In this document: in pieces, positions 1-6,677 of the stretch
Layout of the letters: each line of letters starts with the position of its first letter
Numbering within the stretch: position 1 is the stretch's first letter
Assembly: GCA_902779675.1 (NCBI GenBank)
Contig: CACZCK010000022.1
Span: 1-59,517 of the forward strand
Length of the DNA: 59,517 nucleotides
Origin: an uncultured Coriobacteriaceae bacterium
Lineage (GTDB): Bacteria > Actinomycetota > Coriobacteriia > Coriobacteriales > Atopobiaceae
Direction: 5' to 3'
Notes under the pieces: model-generated
What the model saw: only the letters and a program-made list of their open reading frames with translations
What the model was told of the DNA's origin: nothing
The model's database searches: none
Translations under genes and position numbers: made by a program

Positions 1-15
1 TTGCACCAGATGAAC

Positions 16-92
16 GGGGTGTTAGCTCAGCTGGTTAGAGCGCCGGCCTGTCACGTCGGAGGTCGAGGGTTCAAGTCCCTTACATCCCGCCA
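16..92 (+). tRNA. tRNA-Asp (GTC)
   Basis: A complete cloverleaf can be drawn: acceptor GGGGTGT pairs with ACATCCC, D-arm GCTC/GAGC, anticodon loop CTGTCAC (anticodon GTC), T-arm GAGGG/CCCTT, discriminator G and encoded CCA. A Rho-independent terminator follows directly. The 3' end of this tRNA from the T-loop onwards is repeated 167 bp downstream as part of the tRNA-linked element at 72-308. Confidence 0.97.
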
Positions 93-103
93 TTGCATTA
101 CCG

Positions 104-126
104 AGCCCCCTCCCGGGGGCTTTTTC
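104..126 (+). terminator. terminator of tRNA-Asp
   Basis: A GC-rich hairpin (AGCCCC...GGGGCT) is followed by TTTTT. An identical copy lies at about 271-293 in the downstream duplicate. Confidence 0.8.
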
Positions 127-145
127 ATTACCGCTGGAGTCTCTC

Positions 146-246
146 GGGACTTGAACCCGCGAGGGCGCAACGCCCCAGTGGGGCGTTGCGGGGTGAGCGC
201 GCAGCGCGAACCCTAGGAGCGCCGCCGTGGCGGCGCGGCAAGTCCC
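146..246 (+). ncRNA. three-hairpin core element 1 (candidate structured RNA)
   Basis: The ends GGGACTTG (146-153) and CAAGTCCC (239-246) close an 8-bp stem. The left strand is the antisense of this tRNA's own T-arm. Inside are hairpin 1 (166-190, CGCAACGCCCC/GGGGCGTTGCG, loop AGT), hairpin 2 (191-213, GGGT-GA-GCGC-GCA-GCGC-GA-ACCC, with a symmetric GA/GA internal loop) and hairpin 3 (219-236, GCGCCGCC/GGCGGCGC). The same fold with compensatory changes is found at 28868-28969, 30466-30569 and 33014-33114. No promoter of its own is evident, so it would be made by read-through from the tRNA. RNA status is inferred from covariation only. Confidence 0.6.
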
Positions 247-493
247 TTACATCCCGCCATTGCATTACCGAGCCCCCTCCCGGGGGCTTTTTCATTACCG
301 TTGGAGTCGCCACCTTTGCTCGAGGCACCTTGGCTCGCCCATGAAACAGACAATGGACAAATGTTGCTTAGGGTATGTCGAGCTGTCACAATTGCATGCC
401 TTTCGCTCAATTTGAGTCATAAACCGTCAATCTTGCTCCTCTCAACGAAGCCAGATGGGGTGTTTCGGAATGGCTGTCGTATTCTTGTTGCCA

Positions 494-519
494 CGTTTTC
501 GACCAAATGGTCGAAAACG
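494..519. promoter_or_regulatory. perfect inverted repeat, candidate operator of the Rrf2 gene
   Basis: CGTTTTCGACC, AAAT, GGTCGAAAACG is a perfect 11-bp inverted repeat lying 38 bp before the Rrf2-type regulator start. Rrf2 proteins bind dyads in their own promoters, so autoregulation is a reasonable guess. The rest of 309-493 holds no gene I can support. Confidence 0.55.
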
Positions 520-556
520 AAAGGAACAAAGGTCCTTCGGTGTGGGAGGGTGCATC

Positions 557-1027
557 GTGGAGATCTCAAAGAAGCTCGACTACTCCTTGTGCATGTTGAG
601 TGAGGTTGCACGCCTTGGAGAGGGCGAAACGCTGTCGGTGCGGACAGCGGCGGAGCGCCACGGCATCCCCTATTCGTTTGCTCGCACCATCCAGCATGAC
701 TTAGTGCGCAGCGGTCTGCTGGTTACCACGCGTGGGCCGCACGGCGGCATGCGCCTGGCACGCGATGCCCGCTCCATTACGTTGCTCGACGTGGTGCGCA
801 ATGTTGAGGGCAATTTTCTGGGGTCGGATATCCAGTCGGACGACATCGTCCCCTCCCGCTTTGAGCCCCTATGGCGGCAGCTCGATCTGCTGCTCCAAGG
901 CTTCCTCGGGTCTGTTACCCTTGAGCAGCTGGCGGTTGACCGCCTGATGCCCACGGTATCCGCGGGCCTCGACATTCGCCTGACACCTCTCCCTGCCGCA
1001 AAAGAGGAGGGGGTAAAGGAGGCCTGA
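557..1027 (+). CDS. Rrf2-family transcriptional regulator
   Basis: A 156-residue protein starting at GTG 557, six bases after GGGAGGG. An upstream in-frame start at 455 has no ribosome site and would add unrelated sequence. The N-terminal ~85 residues form an Rrf2-type winged helix, including a recognition helix followed by a GPHGGMRLAR wing that matches the family's RGPGGGYRLAR-like pattern. The three cysteines that bind the Fe-S cluster in IscR/NsrR-type members are absent, so it probably does not sense through a cluster. It is four bases upstream of the MutY-like gene, and the two are likely co-transcribed. A perfect dyad at 494-519 may be its operator. Its signal and targets are unknown. 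Confidence 0.85.
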   Translation: MEISKKLDYSLCMLSEVARLGEGETLSVRTAAERHGIPYSFARTIQHDLVRSGLLVTTRGPHGGMRLARDARSITLLDVVRNVEGNFLGSDIQSDDIVPSRFEPLWRQLDLLLQGFLGSVTLEQLAVDRLMPTVSAGLDIRLTPLPAAKEEGVKEA

Positions 1028-1031
1028 CCTC

Positions 1032-1916
1032 GTGACCACGCTCGCATCCTCTTTTGATTCCTCCGCGCTCGCGTCGTTTCGGGCCCTCGTGCTGCGACGT
1101 GGGCGCGAACTCTACCGCGATCTTCCGTGGCGCAGGACCCGCGACCCCTATGAGATCTGGCTCAGCGAGGTGATGCTCCAGCAGACGCAGGTGACCCGCG
1201 TCGACGGTCGCTGGCAGCACTGGCTGGAGCGCTTCCCCACCATCGATGCCCTTGCCAGTGCCCAGACGGCCGACGTGCTGGACGAGTGGCAGGGCATGGG
1301 CTACAACCGTCGGGCCCTTGCGCTGCTCAATGCCGCGCGAATCGTGGCCGATGGGGGAGGGGACATGCCCGTGGAGGCGTGCGATCTCGAGGCACTGCCG
1401 GGTATCGGGCCAGCCACGGCTGCGGGCATCCGCGCTTTTGCCTACGATCTTCCGGGCGTCTACCTCGAGACCAACGTTCGTACGGTGCTGCTTCACGAGC
1501 TGTATCCAGGTGCCGTGCAGGTGCCCGACCGCGAGCTGGTGCCCCTGGTCGAGGCGACCTGTCCCAAGGATGCCGGCGACCCTACCGACGATCCGCGTAC
1601 CTGGTACTACGCCTTGCTCGACTACGGTGCGTTCCTCAAGCGGACGGTGCCCAACCCTTCGAGGCGGTCGCGCGCTCATGTCCGCCAGTCGCGCTTTGAG
1701 GGGTCCCATCGCCAGAAGCGCGCCATGGTGGTGCGCGCGCTGCTCGCCCATCGGGAGACAGGTGGGGTGGATGCCGCGACTATAGCCAATGAGATGAGCG
1801 AGCTGGAGGCGGCTGCCGGCCGGCCACCGGTTGGCGAGCAGCAGGTGCTCGACCTGCTCGAGGAGCTGTCGGGCGAGGGTTTCTGTCGCAGCGAGGACGG
1901 CTGCTGGAGCGCATGA
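1032..1916 (+). CDS. divergent MutY-like HhH-GPD DNA glycosylase without Fe-S cluster
   Basis: A 294-residue protein with GTG start preceded by AAAGGAGG. The fold matches A/G-specific adenine glycosylases: SEVMLQQTQV carries the family's catalytic Glu (E46), and LPGIGPATAAG is the helix-hairpin-helix near residue 122. Two features are odd. The residue aligned with the catalytic Asp of MutY (in its LDGNV motif) is Glu146 in LETNV. The four-Cys [4Fe-4S] motif after the HhH domain is missing, as is the C-terminal NUDIX-like 8-oxoG recognition domain. Fe-S-free MutY homologues are known in some bacteria. Activity on A:8-oxoG is therefore plausible but not assured. It is coupled to the Rrf2 regulator upstream. 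Confidence 0.8.
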   Translation: MTTLASSFDSSALASFRALVLRRGRELYRDLPWRRTRDPYEIWLSEVMLQQTQVTRVDGRWQHWLERFPTIDALASAQTADVLDEWQGMGYNRRALALLNAARIVADGGGDMPVEACDLEALPGIGPATAAGIRAFAYDLPGVYLETNVRTVLLHELYPGAVQVPDRELVPLVEATCPKDAGDPTDDPRTWYYALLDYGAFLKRTVPNPSRRSRAHVRQSRFEGSHRQKRAMVVRALLAHRETGGVDAATIANEMSELEAAAGRPPVGEQQVLDLLEELSGEGFCRSEDGCWSA

Positions 1917-1985
1917 TTCCTTCGGTGTATGGCGCTCGTTTTGCGCGCTGTGGCAATGGGCATGCCGTCGGCTCGTCTGCTGAGG

Positions 1986-2018
1986 TACTATAGATGTCAG
2001 GCTGACGGGGGTCAGCCT
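1986..2018 (+). promoter_or_regulatory. -10 box and 5'-end hairpin of rubrerythrin mRNA
   Basis: TACTAT at 1986-1991 is a plausible -10 box. The predicted transcript would begin near 1998, exactly where a hairpin AGGCTGAC-GGGG-GTCAGCCT (1999-2018) starts. A hairpin at the very 5' end commonly protects mRNA from 5'-dependent decay. No clear -35 box is seen. Confidence 0.45.
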
Positions 2019-2086
2019 AAAACGCATCGCAAGCCGTGCATGCGCCTGGCATACCGGCGCTCGCACACGAAGGAGAGGAGTGTCGC

Positions 2087-2632
2087 ATGGCAGTAGATTT
2101 TGAGAGTTCGCAGACCAAGAAGAACCTTGAGGCCGCATTTGCCGGCGAGTCTCAGGCCACCAACAAGTACGCCTACTTCTCGAGCAAGGCCAAGAAGGAA
2201 GGCTACGTCCAGATCTCGCAGATCTTTGCCGAGACCTCGGGCAACGAGCGCGAGCATGCCAAGCTCTGGTTCAAGTACCTGCACGGCGGCGAGGTGCCCA
2301 GCACCCTCGACAACCTGAAGGCTGCTGCTGCTGGCGAGAACGACGAGTGGACCAGCATGTATCCCGAGTTCGAGCGTGTCGCTCGCGAGGAGGGCTTCAC
2401 CGAGATCGCCGCCAAGTTCAAGCTGGTCGGCGCCATCGAGAAGGCTCACGAGGAGCGCTACCTCAAGCTCGCCGAGCGCGTTGAGAAGGGCGAGGTCTTT
2501 GAGCGCGAGGGCGTGAAGGTCTGGAAGTGCCTGAACTGCGGTCACCTGCATGTTGGCGAGAAGGCCCCCAAGGTCTGCCCGGCCTGCAACCATCCGCAGA
2601 GCTACTTCGAGGAGCAGTCGGTCAACTACTAG
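2087..2632 (+). CDS. rbr: rubrerythrin
   Basis: A 181-residue non-haem iron peroxidase. The N-terminal ~135 residues are the ferritin-like four-helix domain with diiron ligands in FAGESQATNKY, NEREHAK and IEKAHEERY. The C-terminal rubredoxin-like domain has the CLNCG and CPAC iron ligands. It reduces hydrogen peroxide in the cytoplasm of anaerobes, taking electrons from rubredoxin/NADH systems. The start at 2087 follows AAGGAGAGGAG; the in-frame ATG at 2036 lacks such a site. It is transcribed alone, with its own promoter and 5' hairpin at 1986-2018 and a strong terminator at 2680-2714. Confidence 0.97.
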   Translation: MAVDFESSQTKKNLEAAFAGESQATNKYAYFSSKAKKEGYVQISQIFAETSGNEREHAKLWFKYLHGGEVPSTLDNLKAAAAGENDEWTSMYPEFERVAREEGFTEIAAKFKLVGAIEKAHEERYLKLAERVEKGEVFEREGVKVWKCLNCGHLHVGEKAPKVCPACNHPQSYFEEQSVNY

Positions 2633-2679
2633 ACGGCTCCCAGCGGCGGGCTCGCCACCCGTCGTCACGTGGCTTGCAG

Positions 2680-2714
2680 CCGCCCGTCCCACTTGGTGGG
2701 GCGGGCGGTTTTCT
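2680..2714 (+). terminator. Rho-independent terminator after rubrerythrin
   Basis: The inverted repeat CCGCCCG...CGGGCGG with internal CCCAC/GTGGG is followed by TTTT. Confidence 0.85.
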
Positions 2715-2777
2715 GTTCGAGCGGCAGCTGTCACCGAATTCCTACTATTACGCTTGGGTAACAGAAACGGATCCTTG

Positions 2778-2805
2778 TTGCTAATTCCTAGCAAATTACT
2801 AGACT
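2778..2805 (+). promoter_or_regulatory. candidate metY promoter with dyad
   Basis: TTGCTA-ATTCC-TAGCAA (2778-2794) is a perfect 6-bp dyad that could serve as operator and overlaps a possible -35 box. TAGACT (2800-2805) is a possible -10 box. The predicted start site falls at about 2812-2813, on the ATG of a small open frame, which would make that frame leaderless. Confidence 0.4.
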
Positions 2806-2812
2806 AAATCCC

Positions 2813-2884
2813 ATGAAGAAGAAGCACACATACAACTGGCTTATCTGCCTCGGGTTGTTCATGCCCAAGCCCAAGCTCTCCTAG
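2813..2884 (+). CDS. candidate 23-residue leader peptide upstream of metY
   Basis: An ATG-to-TAG frame of 23 codons begins MKKKHTYNWLICLGLFM. It has no Shine-Dalgarno site but coincides with the predicted transcription start. Its last codons form the 5' arm of a hairpin (GCCCAAGCTCT/AGAGCTCGGGC, 2869-2893, one mismatch) that contains the stop codon. A second hairpin (CTGCGGG/CCCGCAG, 2919-2937) follows before metY. A ribosome translating to the end would open the first hairpin. The peptide contains one Cys and one internal Met, which would fit control by sulphur amino-acid supply. This is a structural suggestion only. Confidence 0.35.
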   Translation: MKKKHTYNWLICLGLFMPKPKLS

Positions 2885-2998
2885 AGCTCGGGCCGCCTCC
2901 GTCTGCTTCTCGTCTTGCCTGCGGGCCTGTCCCGCAGCCCTTCCACAACCCAATGACCTCAGCGCCCTTGGCGTCTCATGCGTAGAAAGGCTACAGCC

Positions 2999-4312
2999 AT
3001 GTCGTTTGCTCTCGACCCCACCTTTGCCCAGAACCCCGCCGCCCACTTCGATACCCTGCAGGTTCATGCCGGCTACGCTCCCGATCCGACCACCGGCTCT
3101 GCTGCGCTACCCATCTATGCCACCGCAGCCTGGCAGTTCGACGATGCCGAGGACGCTGCGGCAAAGTTCGCCCTCTCACGTCCGGGCAATGTCTACAGCC
3201 GCCTAACCAACTCGACCACCGACGCCATCGCCGCTCGCGTGGCCGCCATCGAGGGAGCCGCCTCTGCGGTTGCCGTCGCGTCGGGCCATGCCGCCGAGAT
3301 TCTTGCGTTTACCAACATCGCCAAGGCCGGCGACGAGATCGTGGCATCCGACTCGCTGTATGGCGGGACCTGGAACATCCTGCTTCATACCCTCGATGAT
3401 CTGGGCATCAAGACGACCTTCGTACCCAACAACGATATCGATGCCTTTGTGGCCGCGTCCAACGAGCGCACCAAGTTCTGGTACGTGGAGACCATTGGCA
3501 ATCCGCTGGTCGACGTAGCCGACGTGCCCGCGCTGGTGGATGCTGCCGCGTCGCTCAACCTGCCGGTCATCGTGGACAACACCTTTGCGACGCCGTACCT
3601 GTACCGTCCGGCCGAGGATGGCGCGGCCGTCATCATCGAGAGCCTCACCAAGTGGATCGGCGGCCATGGCGCCACCATCGGCGGAGCGGTCATCGATTCG
3701 GGCAAGTTCGATTGGGAGGCCGTGCCGGGCAAGTTCCCCACGCTCACCGAGCCCGACGAGAGCTATCATGGCGCCGTCTGGACGAAGGCCGCCCCTGCCG
3801 CTCCGTTTGCCACCCGGGTGCTCGCGCAGCGCCTGCGCGACATCGGCCCGACCCTCTCCCCGTATGCTGCGCAGATCATTGGTCTGGGCATCGAGACGCT
3901 GTCGTTGCGCGTAGAGCGTCACTCGCAGAATGCTCTGGCGGTAGCAGAGTTTCTCAAGGACCATCCCAAGGTGAGCTGGGTGCGTTACTCCGGCCTTCCG
4001 GACGACCCGAGCCACGAGGTCGCGAGCCGTCTTCTGCATGGCGGCTATGGCGGCGCGCTGGTGTTTGGCGTCAAGGGCGGACGCGAGGCTGGCCTTACCG
4101 TGATCAACAACGTCAAGCTCCACACGCTGCTGGCAAATGTGGGTGACGCCAAGAGCCTCATCATCCATCCGGCCTCCACTACCCATTCGCAGCTAACAGC
4201 CGAGCAACTCGAGGCCGCGCACCTCTCCGAGGACCTCATCCGCCTTTCGGTGGGCATCGAGAACGTCGAGGACATCATCGCCGACCTCGATCAGGCGCTC
4301 GCTGCGGTGTAG
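2999..4312 (+). CDS. metY: O-acetylhomoserine aminocarboxypropyltransferase (sulfhydrylase)
   Basis: A 437-residue member of the Cys/Met-metabolism PLP family. It makes homocysteine from O-acetylhomoserine and sulfide in methionine synthesis. PLP is bound by Lys218 in SLTKWIGGHG. Tetramer/PLP-phosphate residues appear in VYSRLTNSTT and in the glycine-rich ASGHAAE region, and the length fits MetY rather than the shorter MetB/MetC. The start at 2999 (MSFALDP) is chosen because AGAAAGG lies 10 bases before it; an in-frame ATG at 2978 has no such site. It is monocistronic, with a 180-base leader that may carry an attenuator (see 2813-2884). Confidence 0.93.
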   Translation: MSFALDPTFAQNPAAHFDTLQVHAGYAPDPTTGSAALPIYATAAWQFDDAEDAAAKFALSRPGNVYSRLTNSTTDAIAARVAAIEGAASAVAVASGHAAEILAFTNIAKAGDEIVASDSLYGGTWNILLHTLDDLGIKTTFVPNNDIDAFVAASNERTKFWYVETIGNPLVDVADVPALVDAAASLNLPVIVDNTFATPYLYRPAEDGAAVIIESLTKWIGGHGATIGGAVIDSGKFDWEAVPGKFPTLTEPDESYHGAVWTKAAPAAPFATRVLAQRLRDIGPTLSPYAAQIIGLGIETLSLRVERHSQNALAVAEFLKDHPKVSWVRYSGLPDDPSHEVASRLLHGGYGGALVFGVKGGREAGLTVINNVKLHTLLANVGDAKSLIIHPASTTHSQLTAEQLEAAHLSEDLIRLSVGIENVEDIIADLDQALAAV

Positions 4313-4359
4313 CGCATTTCCACTGCAATCTCTTGAGGCTATAACGCGTGCGACTCGTC

Positions 4360-4386
4360 GGGGGTGCCAGTCATGTTGGCGCCCCC
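4360..4386 (+). terminator. hairpin downstream of metY
   Basis: GGGGGTGCCA and TGGCGCCCCC form a 10-bp stem with one G-U pair, 48 bases after the metY stop. It lacks a T-run, so termination strength is uncertain. Confidence 0.5.
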
Positions 4387-4424
4387 GATACGCTTCTGGC
4401 GGCTTTCTGAAGAGATTGGCTCAA

Positions 4425-4583
4425 AACCGTTCAAGATTTGCCGTTAGTGTGTCGCCTGTTCGGCTTGCTGCCTGCCTGTTACGCAAAAAAGAGCCCTCTA
4501 TTGCGTTTCAGAGGGTAAGAATCCGGGCTTCTACGCGATGGAAGTGGAAGATCTGACACACTAACGGCAAATCTTGAACGGTT
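4425..4583. repeat. 29-bp perfect inverted repeat pair (right flank of nuclease gene)
   Basis: Arms at 4425-4453 and 4555-4583 are perfect reverse complements over 29 bases and share the core TTCAAGAT...CCGTTAGTGTGTC. The arms are 101 bases apart. A related pair with a 99-base interior lies on the other side of the nuclease gene at 5709-5859. The pair sits 3' of the nuclease gene, between it and metY. The remainder of 4387-4626 holds no gene. Confidence 0.9.
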
Positions 4584-4626
4584 ATGGTTCGCTCTCGTCA
4601 AAACGTCCTCTCAGGCCATCTTCCAG

Positions 4627-5676
4627 CTAGAGAGGCTGGCGCATATCGCGGGGCGTGACGAGATATGTCCGCAGGGCGTTTCGTTTGTGTCGGATCCGAT
4701 CAGGTGCATTGCGCAGCTTGAACCCCATGGCTCGCCTGATTGCCTGAACCACGTTTTCGAATTCCGCCTCGTTCTCGAGCTGCCAGTAGGTGATGCCAAC
4801 GTATTTGTATCCCATGGCGTCCAAGATGATTCGCCTGTCCGAGTCGATTCCCAGCTGTTGCATCGAGGAGTGGTACCTAGTGCTGTCACACTCGACATCT
4901 AGCTTGTACTTCCTCCAAAAGAGGTCGCAAATAAGCCGCTTTCTCTTGGTGTGAGAGCGTGCTCGCTCGTTGATTGGAATCGCTATGTTGTGTTCGGGCA
5001 GGGGGAGCTGATACCCACCGAGCCTGCTTGGCAGGCAGAGTAGCATGAGGGCAATCGACTCCATCGGGGATGCCGACTCGTCGACGACATAGTGCAGCAA
5101 GGGCCTGATCTGCTTGGCGCCCCGGTGTCCCTCGAATTGCTTGACGAAGGACGTCAGTTGAGAAGCGCTTGTCAAGGCGGGGCGGTCATCGAAGCCGCGC
5201 TCGCTATCCGTGCTGAGCGTATATCCACCGCAAAACTCCAGGCACAATTCAAGCGTGTCGACAAATGAGAGCTCGCAGGCCATCTGACAGAGGGTGAGCT
5301 CCGGAGACGATACGTAGACGTTTGAAGAGACCTTGCAGAAGGATCCTTCTGGGAGCGATTGCTCGTACAGGTGGGTGACAATGCCGTCACGCTTTTGCCG
5401 TTTGCTGCGACTGTCGACCATTACGTGTAGAGGTAGCTGGAATATCTGCAAGTCGCAGAGGCAGACCCCGAGGTCGTCGTTGATTCTGGCGCCATAGATT
5501 CTGCCTGACAGGGGAGATGCATTTCGGATCAGTGGTTTGATGGCGGTGATGCCCGAGACCGAATTCCTGAGAGAAGCTCTTCGGGTGCGCCGGATGCCTC
5601 CGGCGTTGCTAAGATCATGGCGGCGCCAGAATTCAAGGGCGGATTCGTGTGATATGAAAACCTTCTTGATGGCCAT
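4627..5676 (-). CDS. solitary DUF559-type endonuclease-domain protein
   Basis: A 349-residue protein. The C-terminal ~110 residues look like the DUF559/Vsr-like PD-(D/E)XK fold: DLFWRKYKLDVECDSTRYH followed by SDRRIILDAMGYKYVGIT, with acidic and His residues in the expected order. The middle resembles actinobacterial proteins with an AbiEi-like region preceding such a nuclease (SSPELTLCQMA, ASPMESIALMLL). I infer ATG 5676 as the start because AGGAAG lies six bases before it; an in-frame GTG at 5841 lies inside the left inverted repeat. No methylase, Vsr partner or toxin partner is adjacent. It stands alone between metY and nth, flanked by long inverted repeats, and may be a small defence cargo. 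Confidence 0.6.
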   Translation of the reverse strand: MAIKKVFISHESALEFWRRHDLSNAGGIRRTRRASLRNSVSGITAIKPLIRNASPLSGRIYGARINDDLGVCLCDLQIFQLPLHVMVDSRSKRQKRDGIVTHLYEQSLPEGSFCKVSSNVYVSSPELTLCQMACELSFVDTLELCLEFCGGYTLSTDSERGFDDRPALTSASQLTSFVKQFEGHRGAKQIRPLLHYVVDESASPMESIALMLLCLPSRLGGYQLPLPEHNIAIPINERARSHTKRKRLICDLFWRKYKLDVECDSTRYHSSMQQLGIDSDRRIILDAMGYKYVGITYWQLENEAEFENVVQAIRRAMGFKLRNAPDRIRHKRNALRTYLVTPRDMRQPL

Positions 5677-5708
5677 CAGAAGCTTCCTGTTGGAGAGTGG
5701 CGCAAACT

Positions 5709-5859
5709 GTTCAAGAAACTCCGTTAGTGTGTCATACCCGAGGGAATCAAACAAATTCAGTGTTTTATGGCGATATAAAAGCCAAGCTGGGTGACTGTCG
5801 AACCATCCTGTTGAGGTTGCAAGAGAAATGACGTGACACACTAACGGAGTATCTTGAAC
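5709..5859. repeat. 26-bp inverted repeat pair (promoter side of nuclease gene)
   Basis: Arms at 5709-5734 and 5834-5859 match as reverse complements at 25 of 26 positions and share CCGTTAGTGTGTCA with the pair at 4425-4583. The 99-base interior is unrelated to the interior of the other pair as far as I can see. This pair occupies the 5' side of the nuclease gene and could be its operator or a MITE-like insertion. Confidence 0.85.
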
Positions 5860-5975
5860 GATTCCTGGCCTAGAATCTCCGGAAGCGCGTCAGATGCGCG
5901 CGCTTGCAGCTCCTATCGCCTATGATGGGCAGGGCGCAAGTAGCTTGCGGTGCATTCATGGAGCAAGGAGCGGAG

Positions 5976-6674
5976 ATGCCACGAGAGTCGAAGAAGGCGA
6001 AGCGCGAGCGCGCTGTTGAGATCTGCCACCGCATGGGCGAGCTGTACCCGCACGTCGAAAGCGCGCTCAACTTTACCACCCCCTTCACGATGGTCATCTG
6101 CGTGCTACTCAGTGCGCAGACCACTGACGTTGCGGTAAACAAAGTGACGCCAGAGCTCTTCTCTCGCTGGCCCGACGCGCAGTCTATGGCGCAGGCCGAC
6201 CCAGCCGAGATCGCCGAGGTCATCCGCTCAATCGGGTTCTATCGCACCAAGTCGGTGCACTGCGTTGATGCGTCCCAGATGATCGTGGCCGACTTTGGCG
6301 GCGAGGTCCCCCACACCATGGAAGAGCTCACGCGCCTGCCCGGCGTAGGCCGAAAGACCGCCAACATCGTGCTCAACAAGGCGTTTGGCATCGTCGACGG
6401 CATTGCGGTCGACACCCATGTGTTCAGGCTGGCTACGCGCTGGAAGCTCACCAACAAACCCACGCCGCTTCAGGCCGAGCGGGACCTGCTGGATACGATT
6501 CCCCGCGAACTGTGGGGCCCTGTCAACGAGCAGTGGATCCACTTTGGGCGTGACGTGTGCCGCGCGCAGCGTCCACTGTGCGACGGATGCCCGCTCGCAG
6601 ACATCTGCCCGAGCTTTGGCAAGGCGGAGGGAAATCCCAAGGCTCGCAAGCGTCCAACAAAGAAGGAGGGCTGA
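5976..6674 (+). CDS. nth: endonuclease III
   Basis: A 232-residue bifunctional DNA glycosylase/AP lyase that removes oxidised pyrimidines in base excision repair. The HhH motif LPGVGRKTANIV supplies the Schiff-base Lys127, VDTHVFR supplies the catalytic Asp146, and the C-terminal [4Fe-4S] ligands Cys195, 202, 205 and 211 have the canonical C-X6-C-X2-C-X5-C spacing. The start at 5976 follows AAGGAG five bases upstream; earlier in-frame starts add an unconserved tail. It overlaps nothing and is followed after three bases by a small Cys-rich gene, probably in one transcript. Confidence 0.96.
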   Translation: MPRESKKAKRERAVEICHRMGELYPHVESALNFTTPFTMVICVLLSAQTTDVAVNKVTPELFSRWPDAQSMAQADPAEIAEVIRSIGFYRTKSVHCVDASQMIVADFGGEVPHTMEELTRLPGVGRKTANIVLNKAFGIVDGIAVDTHVFRLATRWKLTNKPTPLQAERDLLDTIPRELWGPVNEQWIHFGRDVCRAQRPLCDGCPLADICPSFGKAEGNPKARKRPTKKEG

Positions 6675-6677
6675 CGC

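Larger units (their letters stand above)
72..308 (+). repeat. tRNA-Asp 3'-end duplication enclosing a structured core (unit 1)
   Basis: A 70-bp direct repeat (72-141 and 239-308, one mismatch at 134/301, period 167) starts inside the T-loop of tRNA-Asp. It includes the acceptor 3' strand, CCA, terminator and a short tail. Between the copies lies the structured core annotated at 146-246. The same architecture with periods of 170, 173 and 168 occurs at tRNA-Leu, tRNA-Glu and tRNA-Val in this window. Confidence 0.9.

Noticed and set aside
2806..2998. SAM riboswitch or T-box upstream of metY
   Set aside because: I could not find the conserved S-box core or a T-box motif; the leader shows only two simple hairpins and a small frame.
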